A stretch of 64,000 nt of DNA from Tribonema minus. Its lineage: Eukaryota; Sar; Xanthophyceae; Tribonematales; Tribonemataceae. The stretch covers positions 744,001 to 808,000 of the forward strand of contig JAFCMP010000190.1 in assembly GCA_017506865.1 (NCBI GenBank), given 5' to 3'. The position numbers and the translations under genes are program-made. Below are positions 1 through 10,055 of this stretch, in pieces. A model generated the notes under the pieces. The model was not told the origin of the DNA, did no database searches, and was given only the letters and a program-made list of their open reading frames with translations. The number at the start of each line of letters is the position of its first letter. Positions within the stretch are counted from its first letter, which is position 1.

Positions 1-15
1 TACGGAATCTACATG

Positions 16-2160
16 TCATGTGACAGTTTGGAAGTGTCTCAATGACGACCACTCAAACGATGCCGCCAATTGACATCTCGAGATCCCCCCCCCTACGTCC
101 TCGTCCATGTGCCCTCCCCCTCTCTGGATTCGAAGCAGGTGACGTCCACCATGAGCGGTAGTTGACGTGTCGGATCGTCGTAGCCGGTCACCGAGAAGGC
201 GTCGGCAGGCAGCACGATGTCCATCCTGCGACTGCCCGGCCCGCGGCGGATCCCAGAAATGGCGTGTAGTCTTCGTACACCAGTCCCGTTTTGAGGTGTT
301 GCCGCAGGATGCGCTGCGTGGCCCTCTTGCCGTTATTATGGACAATGGTGTCGTGCACCTTGACGCGTGGCGCTTGACACGGCCGTGCATGCAGAGTGCC
401 GTCCGGCGACTTCCCGCACAGCTTGCAGCCTGTCGTCTGCTCCTCTACCTCGATGCGCCAGCTGCCAGATTAGGCTGTCGACCGTCGCCGTTGTGGAGTA
501 CATCGGCTTGTTGAGGAATGCCATCCCAATCGAGTGCTTGTGGCGTCGCGACCGGAACCTTGCCAGAGCTCCGTGCGCTGCGGGTCCTGCGTCAGTTGTT
601 GCAGGTTCGCCTCCACGTTGTCGGCAAGCTGGGTGCCGACGGCATCTGCAATCGCAGTCTGGCTGTTGAGCCTTTGGTTGCACTGCAGCTGCAGAGCACA
701 GACATCAATCACAACTAAGTCTTGTTGAGCATGTGAGGCTGTCGCACCGGACGTCGGCGCAGCTCCTGCACCTGGTCCAGTCCCCGTAGTACCACCTGCT
801 GATGACAGTGACGTTAGGGCTGCCGGCAGTAGATAGTCCAGATTTGCCCCTGTTGATGCAAGCAAGGATGCGGCAGCTGCGGCAAGATTTTGCATTAGGT
901 GAGGGCGCGCCACCTCTGCTGCTGCTGTGCCTCGTAGCATTGCTAGACCAGGTGCGGAACGCGTAGCGCCTGCGTCGCCGGTCGCCGCAGTGGCTGCTGC
1001 ATGCGCTGGAGCAGTTGCGCCGCCTGCCGCCGCAGCTGCTGCTGGTGCTGCTGCTGCCACTGGTGCAGGTGCGGCACCTGTTGCATCGGCCACCGCCACC
1101 GCCGTCCCGGCTGCCGCTGTCCACCGGTGCCGGCGCGGCTGCGGCGCTGAGTCACTCTGCTGCTGCTGCCTCAGAGTCTGTTGCAGGTGCCATAGCAACT
1201 GTAGGGCCTGGAGCATTGACAGGCTGAGCTGTGTTGCCTATGCCAGCAGCATAAGCTGCAGCTGCGGTTGGTGCTGCTGCCAGTGGCACTGCCGGAGCAG
1301 ATACTACAACATGTGCTGCCGCTGCTGCTGCCTCTGGTGCTGCAGCTGCTGCTGCCGCCAGAATAGTTGTGCTGTGTGTTGCTGCTGCCGCTGAATCAGA
1401 TGTCGCCTGTGCTGCCGCCGCGGCCGCTTGCACGGGTCCTGCAGCAGCTGGGTCACATGACGCAAGCGTAACTGTGCCAACAACGGCTGGCACTAAAGCA
1501 GTAGTGCTGCCCGCGGCCGCTGCTGCTGGTTTTGCCGCTAGTCCCGAGGCGGTGGCCGCCGCTGGCGCGGTGGCAGCGTGGCCTGCTGCTGGCGCAGTTG
1601 CCGCTGCTGGAGCGGCAGCGTCTCCGATGACGGCCCCAGGGCCTGCTGCTGTTGCAGTTCCTGCTGCTGGTGCTAGTGAAGCTGCTGCTGCTGCAGCTGG
1701 CACAATTGGTGCTGCCGCATCCTCGGCACCGCTGCCAGTGCCTGCGGCTTGAGGAATCGCCTGCTTCAAAACCCCTGCCCACCTAAATAGAGCTGTCCGC
1801 AGCGCCGGCAGCGTGCACCGCCACATACGCAGCAGTAGAGATGCCGCAGGCGCTGGTGATACCAAGGCTACCATGTCGTGTCGGTAGCCGCGGCTGATCC
1901 AGCGCCGGGCCATCCGCTGCCAGATGGTGCCGGGCGCCATGTTGCTGGAGGTCGAGCCAGGTCTGGCCCGGCGGCTGCAGGCCCATTGAGCGCTCAACTT
2001 GAAGTACCCATCGCGTGACGCGATCCCACTCATTGGCGGCTGGCACTGTGTGAGCAGTGGGTATGGTGCGCAGGCAGTACGTCATGCGAGCTGGTACTTC
2101 ATGGGCCTGCATGTGTCTTAAACGCGCAGCGCAGGTGGCAGCATCGCAGCAGCTTGCCAA
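16..2160 (-). pseudogene. Degenerate non-LTR (LINE-like) retrotransposon, 3' part
   Basis: On the minus strand, 2160-1783 reads through a segment with CLRTIPTAHTVPAANEWDRV and, further on, LPTRHGSLGITSA followed by AAY. This resembles the region just after the reverse-transcriptase domain in algal LINE-like elements (LPLR.GGLGL.SA...AAYLAS). About 1 kb of alanine-codon repeats follows (1750-720). At about 470-250 a CKLCGKSPDG...HARPC motif (CxxC, H, C) appears, and after a frame change near 245 the frame gives RRMDIVLPADAFSV then LPLMVDVTCFES, like the terminal zinc-knuckle plus D...DV block of such elements. The order and strand of the three blocks agree, but they lie in different frames with stops between them, so the copy is dead. 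The upstream reverse transcriptase core is absent. The assignment rests on motif memory, not on a search. Confidence 0.5.
720..1752. repeat. Alanine-codon (GCN) low-complexity expansion
   Basis: About 1 kb of imperfect GCT/GCC/GCA repeats mixed with CTG. Both strands give long alanine-rich open frames (for example plus 1369-1752 and minus 1152-2033) simply because GCN/NGC repeats contain few stops. It sits inside the retroelement relic and probably descends from a repeat within it. Confidence 0.7.
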
Positions 2161-5100
2161 TGGGGCAGGTGCAACTGGCTCAGTTGAGCGCTTGTCTTGT
2201 CTGGCACCTCAACTCGGAGCTGTCATGACCCGCGGCGGCAGCTGGTGAACGCGCAGCCGGCTGCCGCAAGCGAAAAGGCGATAATTTGGTTCGTACAAAC
2301 GTATTTCTGGTGGGGCAGCTGGCAGCGGCGCGGACGCTTGGGGTGGATGTTATTATGTACTACGTATAGTATATGAACTGGCAGGCAATGATATATACTC
2401 TGTCCAACATATAATTCCGTAATTGCTAAGTATGATCCCCACATATGACCCCTAAGTATAACCCCCAAGTATGACCCCCTAAGTACGACCCCCAAATATG
2501 ACCCACAAGTACGACCACAAAGCATGAGCTGGCGACATGACATGGCAGCATGAACTGGTACGTATGTACGTACCAGTTCAAATGTTGTATCACACTGCAA
2601 TCACTTGTTATGTGTCACCATGTTTTGTTGTTATTGTACATGCTGTGTGTGTCACCGGCGTTCGTTGCTTCAGGCATGGCAGTGCTTGCGGTGACGATGC
2701 CATGATGCACACTTGCACCACATAGGCTGCAATCAGCCTGGTCGTAATGCAAACGTGCGCAGTGATACTGGGCCCTGTTGAAATGCAGAATTTTCTTATT
2801 TACTGTCGCCCGAGCTCCCTCGCGTCGCTCCCTCGCGCGTCGCTGTTGTTCTCTCGCTTGCAAGTCAGTTGCAGTTTGTCGACGATGCGTGCAGCTATCC
2901 GTATTGGGACCATGTATGCAAACATGTGATCTTGTCTGCAGTAGCCCCAGACAGCTGAGCACTGATGCCTGCGGTCGTCGCTGTCCGTACACAATGTACT
3001 TCATATAGTCTGTATGTATCTCTGCCATAGCTTGATGGCACAAGGTTCCACACTTCATCACCTGCGCAATTTACATGCATCATATGTGCTTCGACAGGCG
3101 GAAACCGTTTAGAGTCCACATGAAGTAGAGCTGATGTCCTTGTGTGGGAAGGCAAGCCCTGGGTGTAAGCTGCTGCGCTTCTCATGTACACATACTCTGA
3201 AGTATCAATTAGACAACACTTGGCAGGAAGCAAAGTTGCAAGGAGATCAGCAGCTCTTGTGCAGGCTAGAGACTGTGTAGCTAAGCGACAGTAGTGCCAC
3301 AAAGCGACGGAAACCATTTGTCGTCACACAAAGTATGATGAAACAGTTGGGATTGAACCTCTTTTGTCAAGAATGAAAGAAAAGACATGGCGTCACATGA
3401 TGCAGCCATGCTCAGGAACGCAGTGGCCACCGCACACGATACCTGGCGGCAAACACCTCAATTGTATGAGACAGATGACTTACAGGCCCATGAACTGAGT
3501 GAGATGTTTCATGCATTGCTCTTGCAAAGTCAGCCTCCTTTTTGCAGGTGAGAGTGTTTAGCATGGGGCAGTGTACTCAGCCCTCAGGGCTGAGCATCAG
3601 TGATGCCGCCAGCAGTCTGTGGTAATGTTATCGACTAAATGTATCTGTGTGGTTATACATAGCATACTTGTCCTCGTGTATCTGTGTAGTTATACATAGC
3701 ATACGCGTCCTCACATCAGCGCCTCCAGCATACAGCTTGCATGTGAGCATGGCACCACCTGATTCAGATTCGAAGTACACCACATGGCTCTCCACATCAG
3801 TGGCATAAACATTCCCAAGAGTATACGCGCAGGCCCGCCATCGCTGACCTGAACTACATGCCATGTGTGATGCACACCTTCCGATGAAGCAGAAAATGGT
3901 TGTTGTTGTTGTTGCGGTCGGCTGTGCCCTGTGCCCTGAGGGCAAAGCACACGCCAGGAAACAGCAACAGCAGTGCACGGCAGGCAACCTGCAGCACCCT
4001 GCGCACCCAGGTCAATGGCAATCCCGTGATGAGGTACAACAGCATGTCCGCAAGTGCGCATCATGACATACACATGGCACATGGCATACACAAGGAAACG
4101 CAGCACACATACAACAACAACAAAATATGGTGCCACACACGCAGCACTGAGTGCAGCATGATGCAATATTTACAGGACTGTGCATGGCAAAGTGCGCCCA
4201 AATGCTGCACATTTGACATGCACAGCTGGATGCAATGATTACATGGGTGGCCCCTTGCTTTCAGAAGGTTTGCTGACATCAGCACACTTCAAGTTGAACC
4301 CACGCAGGCCGCCTGTAGAGTCAGTCCTGCTTTCCATGCTCCAACATAAGCTGCTGCTCTGGTTTATATTCCCATGTAGTGGCTAAATTATATGCCGCGG
4401 CGCACACCTTCTGCACGCATGATACTAGCCAGTGGCGCTCTTCCTGGGGCGGCTGTGCGTGGGATGCTGCACAAGGAGCAGCGAGGCGCACCAATGACAG
4501 GCACTTGGTTGTAAGCATGAGAAGTCGAACCAGCCAGGCACACAACACCCGCGCATTGTTGAACAACAAAAGCAGGCCTCCAGCAGCCGATAATAATCAG
4601 CTTGAAATAGTACTCATAGAATTGAATTGTACATGCGATTGCTTGTTGAGGACAGTACAGTATGCAAGTATAAAAGAGACATTAATGTGTAGCAAAAGAG
4701 ACATTAATGTGTGGCGCAGCTACGTGTTCGTATACTTCAAAAAACATACCAATAAACAGCGAAGATAGGTAGGGTAGTTCACTTCACATGGTTCGATGGT
4801 TGGCTTCAATGCATGCATGTACTAGTCAAGTCAGGAAGCAATACCTTGGTACCTTGGGGATCGAAGAGCCAAGACGGTTGACGCTGTAGCAATTCCATGA
4901 CACTGGTTCAAGTTCACAAACTATGCGGCATGTAAGCAAAGCACTCACTGACGCTGTGTACACTAATGCACACGTTGCGTGAAAGCAGGCGGTTGCCATG
5001 ACTGGAACTACTACCCGAAGATTCTGTCAGTACAGATGTACTCCTACGCAACAGGGTGGGCCGATATTGAGCTGTTGCCACTAGGGTTGCAACAACCGTA

Positions 5101-5335
5101 TGGCACCGTTTTTGTGCAGTGCTACAGCCAGAAACAAATCATGGCACCGCTGTCGCTTGTATCGAGAGAAGAAAACAAGCTTGTCATCCTGAATGCACGG
5201 ATCACAAAAATGAATGCGGTGTCACACGCATCAAGGTTGCCAACTGTCACGCGATCGCCATCCACTTCGCTAATGCGCTCTGAATGATCCTCACAAGACC
5301 ACTGTTATTGCTCAAGAAAATAGCACATGTCACAG
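2161..5335. other. Non-coding interval with short tandem repeats
   Basis: No open frame here resembles a known protein and none carries convincing splice signals. Visible structure: a run of about six 14-16 bp units (TAAGTAT/CGACCCC-like) at 2432-2518; a two-copy duplication of about 40 bp (GTATCTGTGT.GTTATACATAGCATAC) at 3637-3712; and a two-copy 22-bp repeat (AAAAGAGACATTAATGTGT) at 4666-4712. A single hAT-like end (TAGGGTTGCA) occurs near 5086. CAN/TGN-rich sequence (ACACATGGCAC, CAACAACAA) fills 3850-4140. Confidence 0.5.
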
Positions 5336-5549
5336 TAGGGTTGCAAAAAAGCGTATTATTGAAGTTTATTTCTGAGTTCAAGTGCCCTTTTTGTGGCAGA
5401 CTGTATGCTCGGCCACTGCATGCCCCACAAATACGCCGTTCGTGCAGCATACTATCATGGTGAGGTTTGCTCAAGAAGTATTCCTGATTGCCAAATACGC
5501 CCCAAATACGCCGTATTTGTGTGGCCAAATACGTTTTCGTGCAACCCTA
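5336..5549. mobile_element. Short hAT-like MITE with terminal inverted repeats
   Basis: The left end reads TAGGGTTGCAAAAAAGCGTA and the right end, reverse complemented, TAGGGTTGCACGAAAACGTA, giving terminal inverted repeats of about 22 bp with a few mismatches. The 214-bp body holds several copies of CAAATACGCCGT. TIRs starting TAGGGTTG are typical of the hAT superfamily. The flanking 8-mers (TGTCACAG and CACAAGTG) do not match, so no target duplication survives. It has no coding capacity, so it is non-autonomous. The element at 31703-32434 has related ends. Confidence 0.55.
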
Positions 5550-6351
5550 CACAAGTGCACATCAAGCTGAGCTCCTTCTCCACCAGCACCCTCCCGTCCA
5601 ACGATGAAGTTCAGAACATCAGGATCAAGCTCATGATGGCACTCACCGCCGTCGTTGTCCAGCTGCATCTTCTCCAAAAGGTCGAGAAAGCGCATCACAA
5701 TCCCCCGAGGCACGTTCTCGAAACACGCAGACGCCGGAGTGAGCTCAAGCGCCTGCTCCCAGGTGGTGATGCCATGGTGCGTTACAAGGGCCTGGAAATA
5801 GTCCCACAAATGTATGTCAAACCTATATTTTACTGTAGCCCTAGCTAGAGGACGCGCGAACTCAGGGAAGCACATACGGCGGACCAGTTGCCGATGAGTG
5901 TACTTGCTCGCCACTGCATGGCAACAGATGCAACGGCAGCACGCACAGCAACAGGACATTTTACTCCGATGCGCGCAGGTTTGCATGCGTTGATGTGAGC
6001 ACAATTCACAGCACGTGCAGCGCCTGTTGCAGCAGCAAGCTGATGGGCACGGAAGGTACTTGGTCGTATGCTCGAGCATATGGGCATTACAAAACATGAT
6101 GGCAAAATGCATGATCACTCACTGGTCCTGTTGAACTCCAACTCCTCCTCGTTCGCAGAGAGATACGGCTCTAAAGCCGCTTGCAGCTCACTCCGCAACA
6201 GCACTTCATCAGTGCATTCTCGTGCTTTGGACTTGTTTCCCTCGCTGACAGCCAGAGCAAGCGCTTCTTGAGCGCTGCGCAGTAGCTTGTCTTGTTCGGC
6301 ATAAATCACGCGGAAGCGCAACCGCATGGCCACGGATTTGACCATAGCCAC
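5471..6351 (-). CDS. Hypothetical protein, two putative exons
   Basis: Exon a would be 6351-6123 and exon b 5913-5471. Exon a starts ATG (MAMVKSVAMRLRFRV), is charged and helical, and ends at a GTGAGT donor in phase 1. Exon b follows a TGCAG acceptor, continues in frame with MASKYTHRQLVRRMCFPEF and contains an aromatic-rich stretch (YRFDIHLWDYFQALVTHHG). The model gives about 223 aa. I do not recognise the family. The last ~26 codons run into the MITE at 5336-5549, so either the true end lies upstream or the transposon supplies the C-terminus. Upstream on the same strand, 6976-6650 (MGDADVASDVSRASDAANLR) and a CAG/CAA-rich Gln/His stretch around 6420-6550 may be further 5' exons, but I could not join them in frame. 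Confidence 0.35.
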
Positions 6352-7993
6352 TTCAGCTGGAGAGGCCTCGTCTCTCCTCGTCTCTCATTTCTAGCCGGTC
6401 CCCTGCTGGTGGAGTTGCTGGTGCTGCTGCTGCTGGTGGTGGTGCTGCTGTTGGTGCTGCAAGTGGTGCTGTCAGTTCTGCTGTTCATTCTGCTGTTGAT
6501 ACTGCTGCTGATCCACTGCTGCTTCGCGCCCAGTGGGCCATGCCGTCACTGCTTCTTCTGTGGCGTGCGCGACCTAAGAATAAAAAAGCCAGTTCAACTA
6601 CAACTTCAAGTCGGGCTAGGCCAGAAGACGGAGGGGGGGGGGGGTTGTTCTAATGTGTGCCAGTAGCCGCTGGGCCCTCAGACTTGGTGCTGACAAGCAC
6701 GACGCGGTTCCTTATGCTGCGTAGTGATCTTTGGAGGCGTACACGTCGCGTGGAATGGACTTCGAACAAATCCAGGTTCAACGTCGCTCTCGGACAGGCC
6801 AGTACTTCTGCCCACCCAAGCTTCTTCCCAGGCCTCAGCTTCAACTTCGGCAGCTTTCTGGGAGCTGCGTGAGAGACCTCGGAGGTCGGCAAAGCTGCCG
6901 CTGCCGAGATCGCCAAGCGCAAGTTGGCGGCGTCCGAGGCCCTGCTCACATCAGAGGCAACATCGGCATCCCCCATAGTTTAAGCCATCCACAACAAACG
7001 GCTCCGCTCGTACAACAACGCTCGTCCGACATAGCCGCAAAGGCGAGTTGCTGGGACCCTGGAGCTGTTGCGGTTGAGTCACTTTGCTCTCCAGCTGCAT
7101 ACGTGCCCGATCTATTCATCGCCACCAGTCACTGACGCTATATATACCAGCACGCGCGTGCTGATACAATTCGTCTATGCCGCTGTCTGCAGGATATGAT
7201 AATTGCCGACGTGGAGCCATTGACTGATGAAATACGCAATGACCCGCCGCAGGTCGCTGACTCTGTGCGGCTCAACCAAACACTGACGGTAAATGGTGGC
7301 GACGAGTCACGCACAGTTGTGGCCGAGCAGCTACCAGTGGGCAGCAGTTGCGACGGCTGCAACGTCTGATCTCCCCGCGCCGTGCAAATATCTATGCGGC
7401 GCCGCTGTCACAGCTACCACGGTTGACGTGTAGCACATGAAATGTATGCTGCAAAAGTGACATACAGCCTCATACGTGTCATACAGGTCAAGGTGCAAAA
7501 AACGTAACCACTGCCGCTGTGTGGATTTTGCGGGTCTATTTGCGCTCATTATGTCAAGTTTTATGTCACCTGAACCAGTTTTGATGCAAAACGCACCTGC
7601 TTACTTGTTCGCGTGGGGCAGCTTCCTGCATCCTTAACCGCAACGCAAGTCACAAAGGCACACACAATCCATGCGCAAACGCGCCGACAGTGTGCGAGCT
7701 GCTGATGGCCAAGAGCTGTGACAGCGCCTGGGCCTGAACAGAAGTTATTGGTTGCAGCGCACCTGCAGGGCTAAGGCCTGCATGGGAGCTCGCACCAGCG
7801 ACGCAGGCGCTCGGGGTCTATGAAAAACGCCGCGCCGCACTCTGCGGTGTGTGCTGCGCGCGCAAGCAACGAGCGCACTCGCTGGCATTAACCACCGACC
7901 AATACAAGCGATGACGCCCTCTGATGACAGCGTCCAGCGTGGACCGCCGCCACCGAAGACGCAACCAGTATCGGCAGTTACACCAATCGGCAG
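6352..7993. other. Interval with a CTG/CAG tract, no firm gene
   Basis: A CTG/CAG-rich tract at about 6412-6530 reads Leu-rich on plus and Gln/His- or Ser/Thr-rich on minus. The minus-strand Gln/His reading is the one linked to charged sequence on both sides and may belong to a 5' exon of the hypothetical gene at 5471-6351. A G-run lies at 6631-6641. Beyond 7000 I see nothing assignable. Confidence 0.4.
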
Positions 7994-8767
7994 TTACATG
8001 TAGTCGTCGCCCGGCGCGCCGTGCGCGCGCGCCCACTCCGCGACCTCCGCGTGCCCGCCGCGCTCCGCAAGGACGCGCGTCCACGCGTCCCACGCGCACC
8101 CCGCGCCGCGCAGCCGCCGCAGCGCTTCGAGCTGGCCGTGCATGGCGGCGCGCGCGCAGGCCTCCGCGCCGCGCTGCGCGCCCACCGCCAGCGCCCACGT
8201 CAGCGCCTCGACGCGCCCCGCCGCGGCCGCGTTCGCGCACACGGAGTCGTCCAGCGGGCAGCCGTCGCCGTGCGCCCAGCGGAGCGCTGCCACGTCGCCC
8301 GCCGTCGCGAGCGCGCCGCAGAGGTGCTGGTCCGGGGGCGGCCAGGGGCAGCCGTTGCGCCGCGCCGTTTGGAGGACGGCGAGGCGGGTGCTCGCAGGGG
8401 CGGCGGCGGCGGCGGCGGCGAGCGTGACGGGTGCTGCGGCGGGACAGCCGGTGTCAAAGCCCCATTGCAGCAGGTGCGGTGAGAGGCAGACGTGCTTGAA
8501 GGCCGTGCGCTTTTGGTAGGCGCTGCTGTTGAGGCTGTCCTGCCATGCCCGGCTCACGGATGACAGCGGCAGATACTGCCCCGTGCCCAGAAAGCTGACG
8601 AGAGCATTCCATATATCCAAGCCCAAAACTGGCAGTGGGGAGCCTGCATGATGCGCACAACAACGAAAGGTGGAATGCAACAGTTGAGAGGTCCATCGCT
8701 GTTCCTTGACACTTGTCACTCTGAGTGGGCAGGTTTGTGGTACAGTGAAGTGCACACTGAGAAGCAT
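7994..8767 (-). CDS. F-box-like / ankyrin-repeat protein, single exon
   Basis: An uninterrupted 257-aa frame. Residues about 48-82 (GLDIWNALVSFL...YLPLSSVSRAWQDSLN) resemble an F-box, the SKP1-binding module of SCF ubiquitin ligases. Residues about 105-250 hold four or five degenerate repeats of the form GCPW...CGALATAGDVAALRWAHGDGCP, the short ankyrin type abundant in giant viruses and in stramenopile and haptophyte algae. The likely role, from the family, is a substrate adaptor for ubiquitination. The gene ends GAPGDDYM and then stops. It is unusual here in lacking introns and being extremely GC-rich in its second half, which could mean recent duplication, retroposition or transfer. The start is uncertain: the first 45 residues look less gene-like and an in-frame later Met or an unseen first exon is possible. 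Confidence 0.7.
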   Translation of the reverse strand: MLLSVHFTVPQTCPLRVTSVKEQRWTSQLLHSTFRCCAHHAGSPLPVLGLDIWNALVSFLGTGQYLPLSSVSRAWQDSLNSSAYQKRTAFKHVCLSPHLLQWGFDTGCPAAAPVTLAAAAAAAPASTRLAVLQTARRNGCPWPPPDQHLCGALATAGDVAALRWAHGDGCPLDDSVCANAAAAGRVEALTWALAVGAQRGAEACARAAMHGQLEALRRLRGAGCAWDAWTRVLAERGGHAEVAEWARAHGAPGDDYM

Positions 8768-9308
8768 GTGTTATCATTCGCAAGTACTCAAGTACTGATA
8801 TTGCCTGCATCATTCTGCAGTGATCGACAACAAGGTGGGGGCCAAGCACGATCTTCCACGTGTGACACTTGTCACGGCTCTGAGACTCGCATGCGGGACA
8901 AGAATTCATAGCGAATGGCAGTGTGACTGGTACGTTTGTTTGCATGAAATCACAATCTGCACAGTGCTGCTGTATCCTCACGTTTCGTAGGGGGGCCGGT
9001 GAGCCCACCTGCGTGATTCTTTCTTTCTTGTTCAAGATGTCTGTTGATGCACATGCCTGCGTACACAGACTCACCTTGCATTAGCGTGCACTCTTGTTCA
9101 TTGCAACAGCAGCACTGTACTATGCCTGCTTGAGCTGCTTGCACCGTTCGGGTAACTTCGCGCATCAAATCGGCGAGTCACCTGCTTTTGTTCGTGATCC
9201 AGAACAGACCGGCGGCAGAAGAAGCAGAGAGCACGAGCACGAGCACACACATACGTTATCACACAAGACAAAGACACAGATCAACGCTTCAGCGAATTAC
9301 GGACGAAT
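8768..9308. promoter_or_regulatory. Divergent upstream region between ankyrin gene and HSP70
   Basis: This 541-bp interval separates the starts of two divergently oriented genes and should contain both promoters. I looked for perfect heat-shock elements (nGAAnnTTCnnGAAn) next to HSP70 and found none; only scattered GAA and TTC triplets occur (for example 9193-9230). No clear TATA box is visible. CACGAGCACGAGCACAC-type short repeats lie at 9229-9250. Confidence 0.3.
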
Positions 9309-10022
9309 ATGTCAGCTGTCAGCGGAGAAACCGTCGGCATCGATCTCGGTAAGGCTTCCAGCAGCACTTCAACCTAGCCTGTTGCGTTTGTGGGAGGACT
9401 CATCTGTTTGTGGGAGAACTCATCGCCCGCCACCGGCATGTCAGATCTGGTCATTTGATAAGTGAATGGCCTGTTCGGTGACGCTGCTTACCTGCAGGTG
9501 TCGCAGGGCCTGCCTTGCAGTTTGTGTCGTCTTCTTGAAGGCCGCGCATGCGGATCTTCTGTAGCTGCTCGAATGCCGCCTCGCCTCACGCCACGAGCTG
9601 CTGCTGAACTTTCATCCGCTGCTGCCGCAGGCACCACGTACTCCTGCGTCGGCGTCTGGCAGAACGACAGGGTGGAGATCATCGCCAACGACCAGGGCAA
9701 CCGCACCACCCCCTCCTACGTGGCCTTCACGGAGACCGAGCGGCTCATCGGCGATGCCGCCAAGAACCAGGTCGCCATGAACGCCTCCAACACCGTCTTC
9801 GACGCGAAGCGCCTCATAGGCCGCCGCTTCTCGGACCCCGCCGTCCAGCAGGACATGAAGCACTGGCCCTTCAAGGTGGAGCGGGGCCCGGGGGAGAAGC
9901 CCCTTATTAAGGTGCACTTCCGCGGCGAGGAGAAGACGTTCGCGCCCGAGGAGATCTCCGCGATGGTCCTTGTCAAGATGAAGGAGATTGCGGAGGCGTA
10001 CCTGGGGAAGGAGGTGAAGAAC

Positions 10023-10055
<33 letters not shown>

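Noticed and set aside
927..2033. Long Ala-rich open frames on both strands
   Set aside because: They are a product of GCN/CTG repeats with few stops, and both strands are equally open. No start context or conserved domain.
6292..6666. Leucine/valine-rich frame resembling a multi-pass membrane protein
   Set aside because: It is the plus-strand reading of a CTG/CAG tract. The flanking minus-strand sequence looks more protein-like.
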